Assembly (NCBI GenBank): GCA_029378245.1
Contig: JARKIF010000325.1
Span: 1 to 28,944 of the forward strand
DNA from: Roridomyces roridus
Taxonomy: Eukaryota; Basidiomycota; Agaricomycetes; Agaricales; Mycenaceae
DNA length: 28,944 nucleotides
Direction: 5' to 3'
The position numbers were made by a program, and so were the translations under genes. A model generated the notes under the pieces. The model searched no databases. It had not been told where the DNA came from and worked only from the letters and a program-made list of their open reading frames with translations. Shown piece after piece: positions 1-10,024 of the stretch. Positions within the stretch are counted from its first letter, which is position 1, and each line of letters starts with the position of its first letter.

Positions 1-511
1 AATATTGTTTGATGTGGAACAACTCCTCATGCGGCAATAGCTCGACGCCTCTAGACCCGTGCAAACGGACCCAAGCTTTCAAATTGGCCCAAGTTTTGCG
101 AAAATCTTGTTCCTGAGAGGCACGAATGCGACATGATCTTACTCCGCAACACATGCATGTGCAACGTTCGCCGCTAAGATATGCTAGATCGGGACAATGC
201 CGCATGAAAAGAGTCGACTGTCGTCATGCGAAGAGGAGGCGACTTGAGAGCTCTTGGCAAAATTGAATGGTGGCGAAAAATCTGATGTGCTTACCAGGTA
301 CAGGATTCAACCAGTCTCAACCTTGCGGTGCCGGTTAAGAGTCTTGTCCAAGCCTGTGGAGGTTTTCTCCAAGGTTTTCTAAAAAAAACTTGGATCGTGA
401 AACTGCGTTATCGTGCAGGTTAGAGCTGGAAACCGTGGTTGTCGATCGCGAATGATTCCGGATCGCGCGTTCGGCCGACAATCGGATCACGGCTGCTCTT
501 TTTCTCACACG
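1..511. other. Left-edge region, no gene recognised
   Basis: This stretch lies upstream of the Mpv17-like gene and should hold its promoter. The short open frames here show no recognisable domain and overlap each other on both strands. I see no clear TATA box or repeat. It could also hold the end of a gene lying outside the window. Confidence 0.4.
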
Positions 512-1446
512 ATGGCTTCCTTCTTGAGGGCCTACAAGTCCGTTCATCCCACTGGAATCGGATGTATCTGACCGTCTTTACACAGTGCCTTGCTGCTCCG
601 TCGGCCAATGGCTGCTCAGTGTGCACCGCCGCCCTCCTCTTCGGCGCTGGCGACGTGATCGCCCAGCAGGCGGTGGAGCGTAGAGGGCGGGAGCACGATG
701 TACGTTGTAGCCCATTCTCGTCAGTTCATGCTAACTTATCTTCAGTTCGCTCGGACGGCTCGCCTCACCTTTTACGGCGGTACGTGAGCCGTGACACACC
801 CAACTTTGGACAAACCTCTCGTATTCTAGGCGCAGTCTTCGGACCGGCGATCACCAAATGGTTCCAGTTCTTGAACAGAATCCAATTCAAGAGTCCGACC
901 AAAGCTGTCGTCTATCGTTGTACTTGCTGATCGCTCTCTGCTAGTATGACATTCAGCCCTTTTCAGGTATGGCTTGACCAATGCGTGTTGACTCCCGGCG
1001 CCGTCGTCGTCTTTTTCGGTTCTATGGCTTTGCTGGAAGGCAAGCCCAAGGAAGCTATCCCTAGAATCGGTGCAGTAAGTGTATTTCCCGTTCTGTTTTC
1101 AAGACAAGTTTCCAATTTAACTAGGGCTACGTTCCGACCCTCCTTCGCAATTGGTATGTGGCCCAAACCCCTTCTCTTTATCTTCCAAGACTAACATAAT
1201 GCACAGGGCCGTCTTCGTACCTGCACAAGTGATCAACTTTTCGATCGTTCCGCCGCACTTGCGTTTCGTCTTCGTCAGTGTCGTCAGTTTATTCTGGAGT
1301 AAGTTGTTTACGCGGCACCGAATCCCTTCGTTTGACTTGTTTCTATCAGACACATATCTCAGCGTTGCAATTCCATGGCCACCAACTTGGCCGAATCGGT
1401 AAAGCACGAGAAATTGGATAAAAAGATTGAAGAGGTTCCGGTTTGA
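512..1446 (+). CDS. Mpv17/PMP22-family membrane protein, frame-broken in this sequence
   Basis: The Mpv17/PMP22/Sym1 family comprises small four-helix proteins of the inner mitochondrial or peroxisomal membrane. Seen here: MASFLRAYN, RRPMAAQC, FGAGDVIAQQ, FGPAITKWFQFLNR, VWLDQ, YVPTLLRNWAVFVPAQ and PPHLRF, in family order over about 200 residues. The ATG at 512 is chosen because an intron at 538-585 joins MASFLRAYN to the conserved RRPM segment. Later introns follow GREHD, after YGG, before VWLDQ, after IGA, within RNW and before NTYLS. Three places need one base more or fewer to keep the frame: about 618-628 (AQC to TAALLFG), 916-921 (a T before the GT donor) and 1368-1372 (after LSVA). Read literally, the last exon stops at 1402; in the restored frame it runs to TGA 1446. 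The family call is firm; whether the gene is intact in the organism is not. Confidence 0.85.
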
Positions 1447-1470
1447 TGTTTACAATTAGACGTAGACCAT

Positions 1471-2864
1471 CTAGACATCGTAATCCGTTACCCCTGGCGC
1501 CCTCAACGCCCAAAGGCGCCTACAACCCATCTCAAACTTGACGTCGCCCTCTGCCGTACCTTTATACTCCTCCGTATTCTGCGACTCAACAAAGGGCTCT
1601 TCATCTAAAGTCGGAGGATTTCTGAACAAGATCCAGGACCACTGTGGCCGTCGTAAGTATTGATGAACGGAAGCATATGAACCACTCACCAGCCCGACAG
1701 ACATGTGGATAGCAAAGGGACTCGGTTCGTATTGCTGCACCGCTGCCTCTCCTCGAATCATCGCCTTGATGTTCTCCGCTGCAACCGCCGCCTGCGCAAA
1801 CCCCGACCGTGCGTTCTTGTTCGCGCCAGTGGCTGCCACGTCCCCGATCGCAAATACTTTCGGGAACCGCTCGTCGACAATCTGGAGCGTCGGCTTGACG
1901 CCGATAACCCTCGCTCGTCGATGGAGCTCGGCGAAAGCGATGGCTGAGGGCTCCGCTCAAAGGTACTGCGCCAATGCATGAGATCTGCTCGTCCGTCAGC
2001 GAGATGTTCGAGCCGCGACAAGGAACGTACAGCAACGTCTGCGGAAATCGAGCTCCCGTCCGCAAGCTCGACGTCGCACGGTCCGATGGGGAATACGCCC
2101 GACGCAGGCACTTGACGCGTTGACCAAGGATGACCTCGATCCCTGCCTTGTTCAACTTTTCTAGTATAATATCGTGCAGACGCGGATGGAAGCGGCTCAT
2201 GAGCTGTTCGCGTGAGTGAATGAGCGTGACCTTCTTGTCGGGGTAATACTCTTTCGCGTCTGTAACCATCTCTGTTTACGGTGAACACCATCACGGATGC
2301 AAGAAAGAAAGGCGACGTACGAACACCAGATGCCCCACCGCCCACAACAAGAATACTCGTGACTCCTTGACACGCGCCTGTAGAGCGTTTCCGTATGCCA
2401 CGGCCTCGGTCTTGGTCCGCGATTTGAGGGGAAGCAGGCCTGTTCCCGTCGCAAGAACCAGATACTCGTACGGGACTTGTTGGCCACTCTTCAGGACAAC
2501 CTTGTCTGCTAGGATCTCGGAAGCGACACCATGAATGACAGACGTCGAGCCTGGGGGATTGGCATGGAAGGCGTTGGTGTATGGGATAAAGGCTTTGTTT
2601 GTGAAACCGGGGATCACACTTAACCGCGGGAAGGCAAATATGTGCTGGGTGAATTTAGATTGATATAAAAGAAAGGCACTGATATGCACCTCAAAATGCG
2701 AGTTCTTCTCTATCAGAACGATGTTGTGGGTCTCGAAGACCTGGGGGGCGATGGTGTCGACAAATTTGAGCCCTGCACCGTATGAAAACATGATAGTCCG
2801 GAAGACAGGCATGATAAAACACACCGACGTAGCTCCCGCCAATAACGACTAGGTTTTTAAGCAT
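1471..2864 (-). CDS. AIF/FSP1-like FAD-dependent pyridine nucleotide oxidoreductase, frame-broken
   Basis: Members of the AIF/AMID/FSP1 family transfer electrons from NAD(P)H through FAD. Visible in order: the N-terminal FAD Rossmann loop IGGSYVG right after MLKNLVV, HIFAFPRLSVIPG, the YLVLATGTG segment, a second nucleotide loop VVGGGASGV, TDAKEYYPDKKVTLIHSRE, and the C-terminal FAD site FAIGDVAATGA. ATG 2864 is preferred to the in-frame ATG 2897 because it matches the family start and sits about 50 nt below an AT-rich TATA-like stretch. Introns follow SYVG, NSHFE and GASGV; a possible 48-nt intron follows MSVGL. Homology jumps frame near 2352-2362, 2109-2117, 2030-2042 and 1945-1965, with no plausible intron at those points. 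The gene is convergent with the Mpv17-like gene, stop codons about 24 bp apart. A pseudogene or a badly base-called functional gene are both possible. Confidence 0.8.
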
Positions 2865-2911
2865 GTTTGGGACGAGGGTGGGCAAGGGTGGGCTCATTCG
2901 TCAGCCCAAAC

Positions 2912-2924
2912 CCCTTTTTATGTC
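2912..2924 (-). promoter_or_regulatory. TATA-like element of the AIF-like gene
   Basis: On the minus strand this reads ATAAAAAGGG, an AT-rich core about 50 nt above ATG 2864. Its position supports that start over the ATG at 2897. This is inference from motif and spacing only. Confidence 0.35.
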
Positions 2925-2949
2925 ATCTTATCTGATAGTTACATAACGG

Positions 2950-2956
2950 TGACTCA
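2950..2956. promoter_or_regulatory. TGACTCA (AP-1/Gcn4-type bZIP site)
   Basis: A perfect TGACTCA lies about 90 bp upstream of the AIF-like ORF. Gcn4/AP-1 type bZIP factors bind this heptamer; a redox enzyme is a plausible target. A CACGTG E-box core lies nearby around 3011-3016. One 7-mer can occur by chance. Confidence 0.3.
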
Positions 2957-2964
2957 GGCTTTTC

Positions 2965-4227
2965 GGGCGGCCAGCCGCGGCCTTCCTTCGGCCGAAAGTG
3001 GGCAAACGGTCACGTGTCTCCAGGCGTAACGATGCGCGTAAATAACGCAATCGCAAACCAGGAACGCAGGTCCAAGAAATCATTATCCTAAACATGAATT
3101 TATGCGACTGCATGCAAGTTGCGTTCTGATGAATCTGATCCAACCAGGAACGCTCAGGCTCATTGATGGCCGGTACTTACCAAGCGTATCGCTTGTTACT
3201 GACCCTCCATGCGCTTCGAAAATCAGCAGCATGCTGTTTCCAAGGTGAATTCCTCCAGCTAGTGGGGAATGCGTATCCTCCCTCTTTTACAGCTCATACT
3301 ACCTCACTGGGAACTAATCGTTGTCAGGATTTTCCCTCATTCGGTGCCAATTTATAAGTAAATTTTACTCGGACTTGTCCGAATCACAGATAGCCGCGTC
3401 TAGCAGTGTTCCGCAATCGCTCGCTTAGCCCAGGCGAGGCGCTTCTCCTGATCATCTGAGCTCAGGGGGACTCACGTTGGAGCTTTCAATTCCCTCAAGG
3501 AAGGAACGCTCCGAATAAACGGCGTGCACAGCGACTTTCCTCCAGATATAACACAGTTGCCGACGCCGGGCCAGTGTCATAAAAGAACCAGAGCGGTAAT
3601 CTTGCGGTAAATGTTCAAGAGACCTGGACTTGCGCCATGCTTTCGGTCCTTAATCTGATAAATATGCACTTTCCCCAGGTTGCTGCCCTTCTCTAAGCGC
3701 ATCACTCGCTTCTCGTCAAAGCAGTTCTCTTCCAGTATTTACAATGCTGTGTCTGCGGGACCTGTATCGACTCCAATTTTTTTTTGAACACCGGCGAAAC
3801 CTACTAATCGTTCATCCAGCGACGAAATTAAGCCGAATCCTTGCTATAACGAGCGTCCGAATGGCCGCCGCCGTCGATCGCGGCTTTACTGGGCCAGTAC
3901 CCCGTCGGCGTCTTGCAAAGATAACTCGGAAACAAATATATCTCGATTCCGGGTACCCAGCAACCAATCGCCAAAGCCCCACACAGCTCGCCGACTAGAT
4001 AAATCGAAAGGCCGCCGACAGGTGGCTTCTCTTCTCTTCCTCGCACAGCCCGTATTAACCGGTCGCCCTTGCTGGCTCGTCTCTGCATCCGGTACATTAC
4101 TCAGTATTTACAGAATGGATCAGTCTCTAGGGTATCTCTTAATCTTATACAAATAGCAGCGTGTGGTGATACAAGTTGAAATGATCCAGACTAGATAGCA
4201 GTGAAAGCAGAGCAATAATAATACGAA
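2965..4227. other. Intergenic region, no gene recognised
   Basis: About 1.3 kb between the start of the AIF-like gene and the end of Tup1. Open frames are short, on both strands, and none resembles a known domain. It should contain the distal promoter of the AIF-like gene and the Tup1 3' UTR. I see no tRNA-like or transposon-like structure. Confidence 0.45.
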
Positions 4228-6384
4228 TCACGCCGTCGTGTAACTCCCTACATTCAGATTCACTTGAGCAAGACACCAAGGAACGCAAAGGAAAGACACA
4301 CATATTCGGGCGAGGTTGTCCCCGCTGCCCGTAGCCAGTAACTCGTGGTTGGGTTCAAATCGATAGATATTACCGAATTTTTGTGGCCCTGGAGCATACA
4401 CTGCGTCGTGCCATTGCGGTCCCAGAACTGAACGCGGCGGTCTTTGGACCCAGAGACAACCCATTGCCCGTCGTGCGAAACCGCCACCGAGAGCACATAG
4501 TCCTACAGCACGGTCAATGCGAATCAATAAATCCAACACAACGCACCTTGTGTCCCGCGAAATTCATCGTACACTGGGCAGCCTTGTCCCCGGCTTCCTT
4601 TGAAAAGCCATTCGCACCCTCCTTCTTCGCGACCACCTTGGCCCCAAGCGAACCGACATCCCAGTACTTCAATGTCTTGTCCAAGCTGCCGCTCACAACC
4701 CCTCGCCCGTCTGGCGTCCACACGACGCTATATACACTATCCCGATGACCTCGCAGGCGCTCCACCAAAGCGCCAGTCTGCGTGTCCCAGAGACGTACGA
4801 CAGTGTCCAGCGACCCCGCTGCGACAAAGCGTCCATCGGGAGACATGGCGACCGAGGTCACACCAGCGTCGGTAGCTCCTCCTCCGGGAGCGGTGGCACC
4901 TTCGGACGGCTCGACGGCGAGCACCATCGGAGGCGCTGTGGGGTTTTCTAGATCCCAGATCCGTGCCGTCCGATCGCCCGAGCCGCTTACAATCCGCCTC
5001 CCGTCGCGGGAGAAATCGAGCGAGTAGATCTCTTGGGTGTGCCCCTCAAAAACGACGCGTATACGTTTTTTAAGGATATCCCAGATCTATTAATGTGCTC
5101 AGCCGTCAACGAGGGGCCAGAGAATGACGTACCCTGATCAGCTTATCCTCCGCCCCGGTCGCCAAAAATTTGCCATCCGGCGAAAAGCGAACACTGCGGA
5201 TATAAAGATCACCGGCTTTACCGGCGCCCTCGTCTACTAACACACAAGTCTTCACACCCGTCTTGACGTCTGCGATAGGTTAGTAAGAGTCCCAGGCAAG
5301 TCCCAGGTATATGTCGCCACCCACCGTAAATTTGCGCTGTTCTGTTACACCCAGTGGCCAAGTATTTGCCGTCCGCCGAGAATTGCACACAGCAAACAAC
5401 CCTGCAGACAGATTCGTAAAATAGATCAGATGCTTGTGCGTCACTCACGTAGCGTGCATCAGCGTATGGACAAGCCCCACGTCGCCCAGCACCCGCGGCC
5501 GCACTCGTGGATTGAAGACCGCAAACCAGTCGCTGCCCTCCTTCTTCATGTCGGGGGGCACACCGGCGAAATCACCATCAACGCTGTCGAGGAAATCATC
5601 CCCAACAGCTGTTGGTGGCGGGTGTCGCGGCGGCGGATGTGGGCGAGGGGAGGAAATAGATATGCCCCGGGCACGGGAGTGTGGGCTACTGTCCACGCCG
5701 ATACCGCCGATACCAGGCAATGGCCCCCCGTGTCCATTGCCGTTTTGGGACGGGCCCTGCACGGGCGGTAGGGCTTTTAAGAGGGGGCTCAAATTTTCTG
5801 GGCAGTCGTTGGATAATGTATACGTGGAGAGAAAACGGACACACCAGTAGGCTTGACCTTGATGCGTTTCGGGTCGCGCTCGCCCCCGCGCTCTCTGTCC
5901 CGGTCTCTATCCAGTTCTCGTAAATCTGGGCCCCGTTCTCGCTCGCGACCGCGTAGGTAGCCTGGTGCAGGGTCGGCAAAGGCAGGAGGACCATGCACGC
6001 CTGGGCCAGGAAGCGGCTGCGGCGGTGCTGGGTGCGGTTGGGACTGGCGCAGCGCGTGGTTTTCGGCACGGAGATGGTTAATCTCCTCCTCGTACTGGTG
6101 ACGGACCTTGCCATGCTGGGCCTCGAGCTCGTAGAGGGACTGACGGATGATATTGAGCTCGTTGATCTGGGAAGTGACTGCGACGCGGTGAGGGCCGAAG
6201 AAGAGACGGAGCGAGGCAACGGACCCTTGCCCTCGTACTCGTCACGGAGGGTTCTGGCTTGGAGGAGCTCGGTGGTAAGGAGCTCGTACTCTTGCTTGAT
6301 GGCGTCAAGGGCGTCGCCGAGGCGGGTGTGGGGGTGGGCGGGAGGGCGGTGTGTTGTCACGTTGTATATGGGAGGTTGAGACAT
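4228..6384 (-). CDS. tup1: Tup1-type WD40 transcriptional corepressor
   Basis: Tup1 works with Cyc8/Ssn6 as a general nuclear corepressor recruited by DNA-binding factors. The N-terminus MSQPPIYN is followed by the Tup_N coiled coil ([34 protein letters not shown]), then a proline-rich linker, a charged Arg/Asp/Glu run ([18 protein letters not shown]) and a phospho-type linker before seven WD40 repeats ([66 protein letters not shown], and a last [17 protein letters not shown]). The ATG at 6384 begins the conserved N-terminus; the in-frame ATG at 6447 lies in the leader. At least six introns of usual size join without loss of frame up to the last repeat. There, near 4346-4354, one base is missing and the blade continues in another frame to the stop at 4228. 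The last exon boundary after LARI is uncertain. Confidence 0.93.
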
Positions 6385-6904
6385 GGTGGTCGGGGGCAGA
6401 AGCAGGTCCGTGATTGAGTGCTGCCTTTTTAGATGGATAGCCACCAACTTGGCAACCTGTCTACTTTTGGATTCCGACGTGCTCGCTTATTGAATTCTCA
6501 CAAAATGAAGCCGTCGTCGACTCAATGCAATACAGTGATCACCGCCGGCCTATCTCCTGTAGACCGACAGACATCGAGATTCTCGGCGGTGATGTTGTAT
6601 TGCTCCCCACCGAGAGCCACAAGTTTTGCGCTTCAAACATTCTTCCTGGATGCTGTTTCGAGTCGTTTCAGTAGCTTCAACACAGCTCTCATTTCATCCC
6701 GGGGCCTGTAGAGATGACGTACATGGTGGATTTCACACAATCTCCGGCCTCTCACTTTGCTCTCACTGCCTGTCACTGACCTTCCCCGCATTCCCGGAAG
6801 GCGACTTGTCTGATCCGCGGAATGATCAGCGTTGGGAACATTCGGTATAATCCGTGCCAATCCGCATCTTTGCGCGCCACAACTGGCCATTGTTTGAACG
6901 CCGT
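6385..6904. other. Tup1 upstream region
   Basis: About 520 bp between the F-box/LRR stop and the Tup1 start, both on the minus strand. No domain-bearing frame is present. It probably holds the Tup1 promoter and 5' UTR. No clear TATA box was seen. Confidence 0.45.
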
Positions 6905-8081
6905 CTAAATGCGCAAGGGAGACGGCGAACAGATCTGCAGTATTCCCTTCTGTGCCAAACCAGGCATCCACTTTATCAGAACACTCTCGGGCTCCGGGGG
7001 ACCCTTTCGTGCCGTCACCTTGACTGTGTCCAGATTGAGCAGGAACGTCGCATCCACGTGCTTCCAGATAGCTTCGTCCCCGAGCGAAATCGGGCGCGGG
7101 TATACTTCTATAGCCACGTTGCGGAGCGCCGTTAGATGGGTCACATTCCCGAGGCATTTGAACGCTCGGTCAACCGCGGCCGAGTCCTGACCTTGCAGCA
7201 CAATCATGGAAAGCTGTTGTGCACCAAGCAGGGCGTCATCATGCACTGGGCCTATGAAACAATGAGTTTGTTTCAAAGGCATATGTACAACAACGCAGAC
7301 CAATATCGTCCGATAATCTGCATGCAATGTTGATCTCCCGGAGTGTTGCGACATTGGCTCGCAAGAGACTGGTCGGTGGAGTATCCACGAGCTCGAGGAA
7401 TCGCAAATGCGTGAGATCCACTGCGGTCAAGGCCCCCATCAAAGAATCTACACATGCACGCTTCTTCATACCCTCTATCTTGAGGGACTCGACGCCGATC
7501 TTTCGCGACGGGATGAAAGCGACCTCCTGTGAAATCCGGTGATCCATTAGACGGACGGCGGTCAATTGAATGTGTTTCAAGCCGGTAGCGTTTTTGCGGA
7601 GATCGTGCAACACCCAGCCGTCCACAAAGTTATACCCCGACAAACTGACCCGACGTAGAGTCGGGCAAGAGAACGCGGTGGCAAAGGCGACCTTGAGCAG
7701 AGGCGGATGGGCAGCCCACTGAAAGTCGGGGCCACTGTCCCGGGATTCCGGCACCAGATAAATCTCCTGCAGCATGGTGGCGTGAGATAAGATGACACCA
7801 AGAGCACCGGCAACATCGAGCGAGTAGCTGATGTGGAGGCACTTGATCTAAGAGGCGATGTGCGCCTGCTCCTGCAGTAGCCACGCCAGCCGCTCGAAAT
7901 TGAGATTTCGCAGGCGGTCGTCTAACTTGATCGTGCGGAACAGCAACCTCTGCGCCGGCCGAATAAATGCACGAGAGACGAGGGCACACGCTTTGGTCGT
8001 TCGGAGTACGATACGAGAAGAAGGATTCTCGTCCCAGAGTTCCTCGAGAATGGCGTCAACGAGTTCCTGTGGGATGTTCAT
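6905..8081 (-). pseudogene. F-box/leucine-rich repeat protein with an in-frame stop
   Basis: F-box/LRR proteins are substrate receptors of SCF ubiquitin ligases. The N-terminus MNIPQELVDAILEELW is a typical basidiomycete F-box start (ATG 8081), followed by LRR-like stretches such as LRRVSLSGYNF, LKHIQLTAVRLMD, VESLKIEGM and LRFLELVDT. One intron (about 7252-7291) joins two exons whose 1137 nt keep one frame for 378 codons. That frame contains one TAG at 7848-7850, about 77 codons from the start, between AHIAS and IKCLHISY; the protein-like sequence continues in the same frame on both sides. A single indel cannot create this, so it is a substitution, a real nonsense mutation or a miscall. No usable intron removes it: the only AG is at the TAG itself, and the nearby GT gives the wrong frame. 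Product could be truncated or expressed only in other strains. Confidence 0.75.
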
Positions 8082-8134
8082 TGTGGGTGTGAAGAACAAA
8101 GGGCGCATCACTGATGCGACTGTCATTTCCATTT

Positions 8135-9790
8135 TCAGACCGTCAGTACGTAAATTCCATCCCAGCATCTAAACCCAACATCCTTCGGCGTCACCGTGTC
8201 ATTGCAGATCACCGTTGGCAGCTCTAGTGGCAAGCGATCGGGAACAACAAATATTTCCCTCGCAGAAATTGTCTCGACAGTCCCCGCATAAAAATCGTCA
8301 AAGATGATCGACTGCGAGCCATCTGCACCAGGGACGTAGTACCTAAAGAAATTAGATGGTTGGTAAATCAGGAGTGAGAAACACACCAGCATGGGTCGGA
8401 TATGCAAGACCCGTCACCTGGGTTCTGCGAATTGATTGTCCCCGCAAAGTTGGAAAACGACATGCCATCGATTTCAACAGAGGTGTTGGAAGGCGGTGGT
8501 GGCGGCTGGCTCTGGTCGAAATAGCTGGTAGTGCTTGAACAGAAAAACCTCGAGAAGACCAAATTGAACATACTTCTGGGTCACATAGATCGGGAACGTC
8601 ACATTTTCGACGATGATATTTCGGTATACGATGTTGCTGGCAAGTCCTGTATCACCTCCGGTCGATCTAAAGACATCAATTCTGCGTCAAGGCGAGCCGC
8701 ATTCAACTTACTTGTATCGAGCTCCGTACAGGGAGTCCTTGAAAGTCACGTCCTCGACGAGGATGTTCGAGACTCCGACAGTTCCACCGCCCTTTGCAGC
8801 GACAGATACACCATGTGAGCCGATACAAGTAAGACCTTTAGCGTGAAAGTTGCTGCAGGGAGATCCGATAGCAATGCAGTCGTCTCCGTTTGAGACTTGC
8901 GAGTTTATTATACTGTTCCCGTCGCCACCCACTAGGTTCATTCAGGTCTTGCACTTTGTAACCGACAGAGATTTGCATACCATCGAATCCATCCCTGCGA
9001 ATGTTTCAATTTTATCGCCCGAACACACAAAAAAAATCATACGTGTTGAACGGAAACGCGGATGTAGAAGATTGAGCATCGATCACAACACCTCGGATTG
9101 CATTTCCACTGCCCGCAATGTTGAAACTTTTGCCAACGGGTTTACTGATGGTGAGGTTGGCAATACTGCCATTACTGCATAACAAGTAAGACGCTGAGAA
9201 CAACGGTAGCACTACTTACTTGGCCCTCCATGAGAATAAAAGTGGACGCGACGTCTGCTGCCCTGCATCCCACCATGCCTGACAGGAATTATTTCAACTG
9301 CGTTCCTTGCAAGCGAAAGAAGCACCATACCTGCCCGTAGCTGCGGATAATACCACCAGTCTTCCGGGCATCGCCTGTCTCTGGGCCCACAAACGATACA
9401 CCCGGTCCCGTAGAGCTAACCGCAAACCACCCAGATCTGTAGAATTTACCGGTCACGCCTGCCTGAACTTGTGTGATATTCGCGGGAAGGTTGATATTGC
9501 CCAGAATTTGGACGGTAACGTCCTGTCCCAAGGTGAACTGAACCGGCGTAAAACTAGAGCCGAGTTAGCCAATGCGAGATCTAGTCGAGGGCTCACCAAT
9601 TATACTCTACACCAGATTGGAACAGAATAGTAGCAGTATCGGTGCAACTCTGGACGGCAGCGACTATGCTGGGAGAATCGTCGGTATCTGGACTGTGCAC
9701 GACGGTGCACGTTGGTCGCGGTGGCGCTGTTGCCGTCCCAGTCGCAGCCGACGCGACGCTGGCCAAACAGAATATAAGCAGGAATTGCAT
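8135..9790 (-). CDS. Secreted glycoside hydrolase family 28 (polygalacturonase-like)
   Basis: GH28 enzymes cleave pectin backbones by inversion on a right-handed beta-helix. All four family signatures are visible: NTDGFDV, NGDDCIAI, GSHGVSV and RYK (the usual RIK with Tyr for Ile). The N-terminus MQFLLIFCLASVASA is a signal peptide, so the enzyme should be secreted. The model has nine exons: 9597-9790, 9331-9553, 9220-9278, 9043-9174, 8981-8994, 8712-8931, 8574-8666, 8387-8524 and 8135-8342; they sum to 1281 nt (426 residues), with no frame break. Exon 5 is only 14 nt and encodes the first catalytic Asp. The GSHG pattern suggests an exo-acting or rhamnogalacturonan/xylogalacturonan branch more than a classic endo-enzyme, but the subclass is a guess. 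The stop is only 53 bp from the F-box/LRR start. Confidence 0.92.
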
Positions 9791-9819
9791 CGGAGAATCT
9801 CGACTTCCAGCTCACAGGG

Positions 9820-9828
9820 TTTATATAC
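9820..9828 (-). promoter_or_regulatory. TATA box of the GH28 gene
   Basis: The minus strand reads GTATATAAA, ending about 30 nt before ATG 9790. Spacing is short, so the 5' leader would be only a few bases. This supports 9790 as the start, in agreement with the signal peptide. Confidence 0.55.
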
Positions 9829-10024
9829 TTTGGCGGCCCGGTCCCTTTGGGTCACCAGACTCGACGCGTACGAAGCAATGCTGCCGATGGCCCTGGCGAT
9901 GCGTGCAGTACTAAGGCTCATAGGGAGAGAAACGAATCCAGATTGAGAAACGGGACACCGATTCCATAGAGTACAACAAACTAAACGACAGCAGCCTTCT
10001 CTCTCTCCTCCCGCTCAGCTAAAA

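Noticed and set aside
1942..1965. A 23-nt GT-AG stretch in the AIF-like gene as an intron
   Set aside because: It is below the size of any working spliceosomal intron, and the join gives the wrong frame.
1703..1981. Plus-strand frames overlapping the AIF-like gene
   Set aside because: The minus strand carries clear FAD/NAD motifs here; the plus frames are composition artefacts.
5434..5850. Plus-strand frames across the Tup1 linker region
   Set aside because: They are shadows of the Tup1 exon on the opposite strand; no domain and no plausible start context.
7848..7886. A 37-nt intron (GTGGCT to TTAG) that would remove the TAG in the F-box/LRR gene
   Set aside because: It is too short, has a weak donor, and joining would put the downstream LRR region out of frame.
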